DNA of 64,000 nucleotides, taken from NCBI GenBank assembly GCA_002270565.1, contig NQMI01000095.1:124001-188000 (forward strand). Direction: 5' to 3'. Below the pieces are notes generated by a model, which saw only the letters and a program-made list of their open reading frames with translations, was not told where the DNA came from and made no database searches. Shown here piece by piece: positions 55,940 to 64,000 of the stretch (positions are counted from its first letter, which is position 1; each line of letters begins with the position of its first letter). Origin of the DNA: Stenocarpella maydis (lineage: Eukaryota; Ascomycota; Sordariomycetes; Diaporthales; Diaporthaceae). A program made the translations under genes and the position numbers.

Positions 55940-56532
55940 TGAAGAATTGTGCTATAAAATAGTATATAGTTCAGCGTGTGTGTGTTTCGGCAGGGTTGCA
56001 GTATGGTGCTCTAAGGTAAATTGGGACGATTAATAATGGTCTGGATAACTTTGTATTGAATTAAGTTGGGCTTCTGTAAGCCCTCCTTATATACCCTCCA
56101 ACATCGTCTTACCTGCGGGCACGCTGCGGTAGGCTCTAGTGCAAATTTGCAAATGCTGGAAAATTCGCCCTTCTAACACATTATCTTTGGTTCCAAGTAA
56201 CTAGCCAACCATAGCCCTAGTAATGCCCAAATTAAGTATATATAAACTTTAGAAATCAAGTTATCTAATGAACTAAGTCATATATCTTTTGGGTAAGAAA
56301 TAAGGGTAATGTAGAGGTCTAAATTGAGGTGCAAATGCAGATTAAAATAATTGACTTACGGCTACCAAACTTATCTTGCGTTACGCACGCACTGGGCGTA
56401 CTTAGCAAAAATCGCCTGACTCGCAAGTCTAGGGTAACTCCTTGCAAGAAGTCTAGGGTAACTGCTTGCACGAAGTCTAGGGTAACTCCTTGCACGAAGT
56501 GCCAACGCCCTGCTGAGCGGTTCCGTTTAATA
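55940..56532 (-). repeat. 5' LTR of the copia element (copy C)
   Basis: Same ends as copies A and B; the right end reads TTTAATA, a C-to-T change of TTTAACA. Three tandem GTCTAGGGTAACTSCTT units lie near 56,427-56,497. Confidence 0.85.
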
Positions 56533-56699
56533 ACATTAATAGGGCTAGTAATGCTCTTAACCTTTTTATTATCTTTAGGGGCAAATTAGTATAATAATAA
56601 TAATTTCCTTTAGCTAAACTTAAGGAATTTAAAATTTAATTATTTATAACCTCAGAAATAAGCTAGATGAATAATTAAATAGGTCTTCTATAGCTTATA

Positions 56700-57229
56700 A
56701 TGATATTTAAGCTAAATATCTGTCCCTTTAATTCCTTACAATAGAGAGTCCTTCTTATAATGATCAGAGGGTTTCCGAGTGTATTAAACCTAAAAGATTA
56801 AGGGTTTATGTTCGGAATACATTATTAGGCAATTGTTAAGCAATATTATTAACTAATGATAATTACTAGCTATAAGGCTATCCAATACTAAGATTGAATA
56901 CTTAGATTAACGACTGAAGAGTCTATTCTATAAAAGCTATCTATTATAGTAATAACCATATCCTTATATGTTCCAACTCTTTATTTATAACTAGTAATGG
57001 CTTTATTAGCTTTATCCTGATCAACTAAAGCCGTTCTTCTAGATTCATTAGCTTCATCCTAATCAACTAAAGCCAGGTTAGGGCTCTCTTCAGCCCTAAC
57101 CCTGGGTCTATAATAGGCAGGGCTAACTTAGCAGTTGGGGTCCTGCGGGATTATATTGTAGCATTCGCCCTGGGTGCTTAGGTCCTTAAAATGGGTCGCC
57201 TTAGGGTGCCATTATATTGGCTTATAACA
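56700..57229 (-). repeat. 3' LTR of the minus-strand gypsy element (left end approximate)
   Basis: It starts (minus strand) TGTTATAAGCCAATATAATGG at 57229. The interior matches the 43.75-43.99 kb LTR. A 27-bp direct repeat TTAGCTTYATCCTRATCAAC... occurs twice at about 57,006-57,075. The first ~235 bp escape heavy AT bias, as in the other LTR. Confidence 0.65.
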
Positions 57230-57339
57230 CTATCTCCCTTCTTACTTCTTTTATCCTTAAAAGTGCTTTATAAGTTATTTCTATTCATCTATATTATTAT
57301 TCGCGCCTTTCTTATTTATTATATTAGGCAGAGTTATTT

Positions 57340-57970
57340 GGTCTTATATCTAGAAGTCTAGCATCCTGAAGTTAACTATAAATCATTATGCATTACTACA
57401 AGCCATTAAGGAGAACTATATCAATATACCCATATATTCTTCTTATAAATCCTAGGGTCTTAGGGAGAGTTATTAGGTTTCTAAATATTATTCTAGTTAT
57501 TACTATAAGTATATCCATTAGAATCTTTTAGGGTGTAACATTCTTAGTCTATCTGCTGCTAAGCTTTAGAATATTATAAAGCAGTACTAGAAGCTTTATA
57601 ATGAGATAAAGGCTATATACCTTAAGCTAGCTTGTTTAATAAAGCAGGATTAGGTCTAGTTGGAAAAATAGAAGCGCGTAATACGTTATAGTCTTTCGTG
57701 AGTAGAGGAGTTAGAGCGTGTAGAGAAGGAGGAGGTTGAGAATAAACATATGCGGGTTGCTAAGCAATCCATCAAGGCTGCACGTTAGAGTTCCTCAGAG
57801 GAGGCTGGGGGACCGGTGGCGCAGAAGGCTTAGTTGCGTTCTAAGGGTATGGTAGATATCCTTAATTAGAGTTCATTAGTAGATATAAGTATTAATTGGG
57901 AGAAGTTTCTAAATGTTAGCAATAAGGGGAGTATACCTATAAGTGGCTTATCTAATAATACTTGATTTTC
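57340..57970 (+). pseudogene. Plus-strand coding remnant between gypsy chromodomain and LTR
   Basis: Read across stops, a frame gives LYNEIKAIYLKLACLIKQD, then LEKQKRVIRYSLS, VEELERVEKEEVENKHMR and SSSEEAGGPVAQKA. This is a charged coiled-coil like the C-termini of fungal pogo-type transposases. It lies on the strand opposite the gypsy element and is less AT-biased at 57,650-57,850. It probably represents a nested DNA transposon fragment; the family is uncertain. Confidence 0.4.
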
Positions 57971-58079
57971 ATTTTCTAGTATCCCTAGACTGATAATATT
58001 TTCTTTATATAGTAGCTGATTTAACTATTAAGCTGGGTATTATTTATCCTTACTTAAGTTCTTAGTTTTAAAGCCTTTT

Positions 58080-58290
58080 AAAAGTTTCTTACTATTTTTA
58101 AGATTTTATTCTGGTTCCTATATGTTTTTACTTAAGTTATATCCTTCCTACTTAATAAGGTATTTCATCGTTCCTTAATATTATCTAGAGTCTATAATTA
58201 TTTCTACTTTATATTCCTTATTATATTCATTAATGGTTTTAATCTATATTTCTAGTCTTATATTTTCTAATGCTAGTTTAAGAAGATATA
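58080..58290 (-). pseudogene. Chromodomain remnant of the gypsy integrase tail
   Basis: Minus-strand translation reads KVEIIIDSR, MKYLIK*EGYN, EPE*NLKNSKKLLKGF, the chromodomain pattern EVEKIIDSR...YLVKWKGY...WEPEENLKN, with Trp codons turned to stops. This assigns the element to chromoviruses. Confidence 0.75.
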
Positions 58291-61200
58291 GAAGTTATTA
58301 TATTATCTTATTTCTTTAGGTAGTAAAAGTTTATAGTTAGTATCTAATTATTTTTATGAAATTTTAAAGAAGCTGATTTTCTTATAATTAAGCTTATTAC
58401 TAAGTTGCTTGGTTTTAATATTTTAGCAAAAAAGATAAACCTTATCTCCCTCCTTAAGAATTAGTCCCTTAATTCTTTTCTAATTTACATATTTTACCAT
58501 TTATTTCTATATAAAAGAGAGTTTTATTTGGATATCTTTTTAGATTTATCTAATTCATATTACTTTCTATTCCGCTAATTCCGCTAGGGTATTATCTAGT
58601 AGTAATTCATAATATGCCTAAGGTTTATATCCATAGAGTGCAAAGAAAGGTAATTGTTTAGTTATGCTGGTAGTTATATTATTATAAGCAAACTATACTA
58701 GTAGTAGCAGTTTAAACTAATTATCCTATAATTAGTTAATATAATATTAGAGGTATCATTTCACAATCTAGTTAATTCATTCTATTTATCTATCCATTTA
58801 TAAGTATACTATTATTAAGAGCTTATACTTTACTTTAAGTTGCTTTATTAGTAACTTCTAGAAGTTTAATATAAAGAGCTTATCTCTATTTAAGATGATT
58901 TTATAAGGTATTTTATAGTTGCTTATAATTATTCATAAGAATATATATACAAGTTATTCTATACTGCTAGCTTTCTTATATAATATAAAGTATACATACT
59001 TGCTCAGTCTATAAATTACTACTAGAATACTATTATATAGTACTTCAGTTAAGGGTTCTTATAAGAGAAGTAGCTTAATAATAAAGTCTAGGCTAATGGA
59101 TGACTATATAGCNTATACTTGCTTAGTCTATAAACTACTACTAAAATACTGTTATATAGTACTCTAGTTAAGGGTTCTTGTAAGAGAAGTAGCTTAATGA
59201 TAAAGTTTAGGCTAATAGATGACTATATAGCTGTAGGTACTGGTAGGAGTTTTAATAATCTATGTAGTTTATATCTGGAGGCCTTGTTTTTGTTGCATAA
59301 GTTGCATTTACTAATAATATCTTAAACCTTCTTCTTAAGGTTAGGGATCTAGTGATTTCGCTAAATCCTTTTAATTATTGCTGTAATGCCTTAGTGGCTA
59401 TATACTGGTGCTTTATATATTTCTATAATTAATTTATTTTGTTCTTTTGGATTGGTAGGGGTTTTTCTGGTTTGGAAGTTAAGTCTAATTGTAGCATTAA
59501 GTTCTTGGTTAAGGATGAGGCTTCTGTCTTCTTAAGTTTTAAATACTATTCATTCCATGGGTGAATCCTCATTCTAATAGTTAGGTCTTTAACTAAGTGC
59601 ATCTGCTCTTATATTTTTAACTCTATCTATATAAATAACCTTGATATTAAATTATAATAAGAACTCTATATATTTGACTTATTGTTTGTTAAGAGTCTTA
59701 GTTGTTATAAAGGTTATAAGATTCTTGTGATCTATATAGAGTTTGATCTGCTTTTTAGCTCCTACAAGGTAGTGCTGCTATTCCTAGAATGTATATACTA
59801 TTATTATAAATTTTTTATTTAGTATGGTATAGCGGGTTTCTAGTTTATTAAACTTTTTACTAAAGTTCGTAATAATGCGGGTTCTTTCTTAAGCATCTTT
59901 TTATATAAATTCCCTGCCTATAGTTTTATTTAAGGCGTTTGTGTGAACTTTAAATTCCTTTTCTGGATTTTTTTCTTTAAGTATGAGGTCTTCTATAACT
60001 TTTTCTTTAATTATTTTAATTGCTTATTATTCCTTTTCTATCTATCTAAAGGTAAGGTTTTTCTTAGTAAGGTTCATTAGGGGTTTTATAATATTGCTAT
60101 ATTATGTAATAAACTATTGGTAGAAGTTAATATATCTTAGGAATGCTTTAATATCTTTAATGCTTATAAATATTAGCTATTTCTAGATAGGTTTAACCTT
60201 TCCTTCTTGCATTTTAATCTTTTCTAGTTTGATTATATATCTAAGGTAGTTAACATTTTATATATGCTAGTTGNATTATTTAGTATCTATCTATCTAAAG
60301 ATACAATCCTTCTTAGTAAGGTCTATCAGTAGTTTCGCGATATTATTATACTATGCGATAAATTATTAATAGAAGTTAACATATCTAAGGAATGCTCTAA
60401 TATCCTTAATATTTATAGGGGTTAGCCATTCCTTAATTACTTTAACCTTTCCTTCTCATATCTTGATTTTCCCTAGTTTAATTATATATCCTAGGTAGTT
60501 AACTTTTTATATATGCCAGTTGCATTTTTCTAGTTCTACTAGAAGGTTAGCATTTTAAAGCTTTTAAAGAACCTTTCTAATATATCCCTTATATTTATTA
60601 AGGGTTTCTAAGAAGATAAGAATATTATCCAGATAAGCAATAATAAAAACATCAAAATACTTACTTAGAACTTAATTAATTACTTCCTAAAATAATGCAG
60701 GTGCATTAGTCAATCCAAAAGGCATAACCATCATTTCATAATATCCATAACATATTCTAAATGCTATCTTCCATTCTTCTCCTTCTTTTATTTAAATAAG
60801 ATTATATCCATACTTTAAATTAAGTGCTATAAACTATTTTACTCCTCTAAGTTAATCTTATAATTCTTTAATAAGCAAAAGAAGATATTAGTTTTTAATT
60901 ATAATATTATTCAATTATTAGTAGTTAATATAAAGTTATAGCTTATTATTTTTCTTTAATATAAAGAGGATTAGGTATCCTACTAATAATCACAATAGTC
61001 TAATAAATCCTTTCTTAAGGCCTTCATTAAGGTATTCTCTAAGTACTTTAAGTTATTCTTCATTAAGTCTATAAATAAGCTTAAATTAAAGTATTATTCC
61101 AGATTTTAATAATATCTTATAATCCCATTATATATATTATAATAATACAGTATTAAGTCTTTCCTGGAACACTTTCTTGAATTCATAGTAATCTTCTAAT

Positions 61201-61899
61201 ATTCATACTAGTCTATTAGTTTTATCTTCTTTTATTCCTTCCTCTAGGTAAAGGAGGTATTATTGTGTTCCCTATCTTATATATTAACTCGTTGTGCTGG
61301 AGTAGCAATCTCCTGATTGGCTTCAGTCCTTCCGCAAGGCGCTCAAGTAGCTTAATCCTTCTCTATCTTCCTAAAGTCAGGCCTTTTGCCTGCTCCCAGA
61401 GGTATCTATAGGTCCATTTAAGTACATCACCTATTTACTATCCTTAGTAATATAACTCCTTCCCATACTATTAATTACAACCGTCTCTTAAAAAACAGCA
61501 TTATCCCAAAAGATCTAGCTAGTAGTCTAATTAATTTAAGGATTATTCTTTCTTAACCAAGGTATTTCTAAAATCAACTAATAATTTGCTATCTTAGTAA
61601 TATTAAATAATAGCGATTCTATTTAATTATAAATCCAAACTAGAAGAGGATCAGTCTCCATATTAATAATTCCATTACTATAAGATACTTTAGTTTCATC
61701 TACTATATTAAATCTATAGGGTTCCCTTTTCTTATACTATAATAGATAGTATCCATTTACTACCTTTAGGGATATAAAATTCCCTTATACTCTACTATTA
61801 ATAAGTGCTAAGCACATATAGACTCCTAGCTTAACCTCAACTATCAGGTGGCTCTAGTTGCTTACTATTGCGCATAAGTACCTCATAATATAGTCAGTT

Positions 61900-62640
61900 T
61901 GTTGGATGGGTCACGTATTGCAATACGAGTGGGGTGTTGTTCTTGTATTTCTCTCTCTCTTTCGAGTAGTGGGTGCAGTGGGCGTAGCCCGCCAGCTATC
62001 TCGGGTCTATATAGTGGGTGGTAGTTGCTTAGTAAGCAACTACGCCCTCTGGCTACAGTACGGTGGCTGTAGTGATAGCCCATCAATATGCTATTGCATA
62101 TTACTATTGCTACACTAGTAGTCTTTTCTTTTAAAAATTATAATAAAAAAAATCCTAGGCGTGGGGTTGAACCCACGCTCTTGCTGTTGTAATAAGAATA
62201 AAAGAATTGCTGTATTCGTTATTAGAATCCCTATATTGCCATTGCTTTTAGTTATAGCAGCCCTTTTGCTAAGTTTATTGAATATACCGTTGTGCTAAGT
62301 GCCTATTTAAATATAGGCACCTAGAGAGGCCTGGCATGCTATAGCGGTCCCTTCTTCCTTTAGAAGCTAGGAGCCTATAATTATATAGTCCGGCATAATA
62401 TAGTGCTTTCCCTATGCAAAATGTCCGCTTCCATTAACGTGTATTGCCTATTTATTGTTTTTAGTACTTAAGGGTTTTAAAAGAAATGCATAATAAGGAC
62501 TTATGCTTCCTTTGCTTATAGGCTATAGGTTGAATAAGGATTTGCCTGGAGCTGGAATAATAATTGCCTGAACTCCCTGGAACTAGAATAATAACTATCT
62601 GGCCTTCTGGACTCCTTCTCTCTCTTTACTAAGTGTTAAT
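61900..62640. repeat. Possible further LTR and Pol III-like remnant
   Basis: Starting TGTTGGATGGGTCACG at about 61,899, the sequence abruptly changes from gypsy to less degraded DNA. On the minus strand an A box TAGCACAACGG (62297-62287), a B box GGTTCAACCCC (62173-62163) and an oligo-T (complement of the A-run at 62145-62152) are in order, but the ~120-nt spacing and lack of a clear cloverleaf keep this tentative. Confidence 0.3.
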
Positions 62641-63480
62641 AATTAACTAAATTGAGTATAATCCAGATTAGCTACCAATCTAACGGCAGACATTAATGAT
62701 AAGTTTTAATGACAACTTGATCTATAAAAGCTCTTATTGCCTAAGGCTATTTAGGGGAAGAATACTTAGTAAAGCCCTCTCCATTAGAGGCTAATAGCAA
62801 GAGTTAGTGGGTACAGATAAGGTAGTAGTTAGGTTAGGTAGGGATTATAGCAGATAGTAATAAATAGTATATTGGAGCCAACTTGTTAATAAAATGTGTA
62901 GTAGAGCGTGTAATGTCTGATGCTGCTCTTGGTAAGTATATAAAACACATGTTGAGCAGGAGTTAAGACTATGAAATCTTAACTGAGGATGCTTAATATG
63001 CATAGCTGGTAACTTAAGTGCCCGTAGGATAGTGGTAATTCTCATCACCTAAACCCTCAGTATATAGGCACTACTATAAAAATCTTGGCTATAAGGTCTC
63101 GTCCTTAGGATGGATTTAAACTATATACTGGCTAACTATATAGCTCCTTAGGGTAAGATGCAGGTAACTAGTTAATGGGGATCTGAAGTTTTACTGGTTG
63201 TTGGTACTGTGTGATCCCTTTTTATGTCTTAAGGTACTTATTGACTTCTATCTGGGGCTTAGGGTGCTGGGAAGTAGTGATTCTTCCTTGGTACTTGTTA
63301 ACTTCCATCTAGGGCTCAGGGTGCTGGGAAGTAGTGATTCTTCCTTTATATGGGGCAGCATTGGTGTTGCATTGGTATATTGCTAACTAAGTTGCATTGG
63401 TTAGTTAATTACTATTAAGTATGCTTTTGCTAGGCAAGTTAGCATATAGCTGTTCTTGTAGCAGTTATTGTGATCCCTTG
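62641..63480. repeat. AT-rich repeat DNA with a 57-bp tandem duplication
   Basis: Contains two adjacent 57-bp units, 63233-63289 and 63290-63346, beginning GGTACTTRTTRACTTC and differing mostly by transitions. It may belong to the LTR of the copia element to the right. No gene. Confidence 0.5.
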
Positions 63481-63519
63481 TATAGTGTTTAGGTAGAGGA
63501 AGGGGTTATTACTAACTAG

Positions 63520-64000
63520 CTATAGTCTATATATCCTTCCACCTTAATAATGAGGGTATTATTGTTAATAAGGCATTCTAGTGCCTTATTTGGTGTATTC
63601 TTAGTGAAGGCATCTGCTAGGTTATAGTCCCTAGTAATCTACTGGATCTTATAGATCTTATACTTCTTATATAACTACCTTAATGCTATTATATTAATCA
63701 TTAGGCGTTTCTCTTTTATTATCCCTAGCTTAACCAAATATTTATATAATAAGTATAAGTCTATATAGATGATAAGAGGGATCTCTAGTAGACTCAGGCG
63801 TTTGGTAACCTGGCGCAAAGTGGCTGATATTATAATCCTTATATTGAAGCTATTAATTATGCTGTAAATCTCGGAAATAAGTATGCTGTATATAACCCTC
63901 TTATACTTTATTAATAACTAATAGAGGATATTTCTGGTGATCTTCTATATAGATGGTTGCTTGGTTTGCTTTTCATTTACTAAAGTAATTACATAGCTAA
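63520..64000 (-). pseudogene. Ty1/copia RNase H end, running off the right edge
   Basis: Minus-strand translation contains LTLVNEK-like sequence, KEKRLMINIIALR, LYKKYKIYKIQ, ITRDYNLADAFTKNTPNKAL and VEGYID, the C-terminal RNase H pattern (R-x-x-NPADAMTK) of fungal copia elements. Stops are present. The rest of the element lies beyond the window. Confidence 0.7.

Larger units (their letters stand above)
53216..56532 (-). mobile_element. Ty1/copia LTR retrotransposon, minus strand, interior incomplete
   Basis: Two ~593-bp direct LTRs (53216-53808 and 55940-56532) flank about 2.1 kb. Read on the minus strand: the 5' LTR, a primer-binding-site-like GGTTATAAGCCCGGTTC just inside it, gag, a protease end, a GAG-pre-integrase fragment, a polypurine tract AACAGAAGGGG, and the 3' LTR starting TGTTAAAC. 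ACATT occurs at 53209-53213 and 56533-56537 as a possible target duplication, offset 2 nt on the left. Single N at 53,975 and 55,052 sit where integrase/RT and the gag-protease link are missing, so the deletion may be an unsequenced gap. Confidence 0.8.
56533..61899 (-). mobile_element. Ty3/gypsy chromovirus, minus strand, 5' truncated
   Basis: This is an inverted counterpart of the 43.5-50.3 kb element. Read on the minus strand, protease and RT (61.8-60.3 kb), RNase H (about 60.0-59.6 kb) and integrase (59.4-58.4 kb) are followed by a chromodomain (about 58.26-58.08 kb). The 3' LTR starts TGTTATAAGCC at 57229, preceded by a purine tract AGAAGGGAGATAG. All frames contain RIP stops. N at 59,113 and 60,274 are each followed by repeats of the preceding sequence. 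The element stops abruptly near 61,899 within the gag-protease interval. Confidence 0.82.
43085..64000. repeat. AT-rich, RIP-degraded transposon block
   Basis: From here to the window end the sequence is dominated by TA-rich DNA. Retrotransposon reading frames are recognisable but broken by TAG/TAA where the family has Gln or Trp, as expected when CpA becomes TpA on either strand. The same families recur as diverged copies differing mostly by transitions. No intact host protein gene is seen. One tRNA gene lies in a less degraded pocket (about 51.0-52.4 kb). Confidence 0.9.

Overview
The window is nuclear DNA of a filamentous ascomycete (Pezizomycotina, most likely a sordariomycete). The genes have short spliceosomal introns of about 50-180 bp with fungal donors (GTANGT-like) and CTAAC-type branch sites. 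Their products match ascomycete families. The right third is an AT-rich block whose transposons carry the C-to-T/G-to-A damage expected of repeat-induced point mutation (RIP). The exact species cannot be read from the sequence.

Region 1 (1 to about 43,080) has normal base composition and is gene-bearing. In order it holds: an NAD(P)-dependent aldehyde dehydrogenase (+), a cytochrome P450 with a damaged haem loop (+), a DUF1772 membrane protein (-), mitochondrial aspartyl-tRNA synthetase (-), an AP180/YAP1801-type ANTH endocytic adaptor (+), TFIIH subunit Tfb3/MAT1 (-, with a frame break), NudC (+), a Bud27/URI-type prefoldin-like protein (-), a small secreted protein (+), an EamA/DMT transporter (-), an alpha/beta hydrolase (+), a patatin-type Tgl lipase (+, with an in-frame TGA before 62 more open codons), a VOC/glyoxalase-fold protein (+), a short-chain dehydrogenase (-), a fungal rhodopsin-type seven-helix protein (+, with a GC-AG intron) and a type II membrane protein resembling O-fucosyltransferases (+). 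Most are housekeeping genes with independent promoters. The aldehyde dehydrogenase, P450 and DUF1772 trio could be a small metabolic group, but no backbone synthase is present.

Region 2 (about 43,085 to 64,000) is an AT-rich transposon graveyard. It holds a (+) chromovirus-type Ty3/gypsy element with readable gag, protease, RT, RNase H and integrase but many in-frame stops, and a second copy facing the other way (about 56,600-61,900) with a chromodomain. It also holds a Ty1/copia element on the (-) strand bounded by two ~593-bp LTRs, a third solo LTR of the same family, and a copia RNase H running off the right edge. A near-intact tRNA-Glu(CTC) gene lies in a less-degraded pocket near 51.9 kb. 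Several short N gaps are followed by a diverged repeat of the sequence just before the gap, so some apparent tandem duplications and lengths here are probably assembly artefacts.

No previously undescribed multi-gene system was found. The most testable oddities are the possible stop-codon readthrough (or nonsense change) in the lipase gene, the frame break in the essential gene TFB3, the altered P450 haem loop, and the LTR and gap structure of the AT-rich block.
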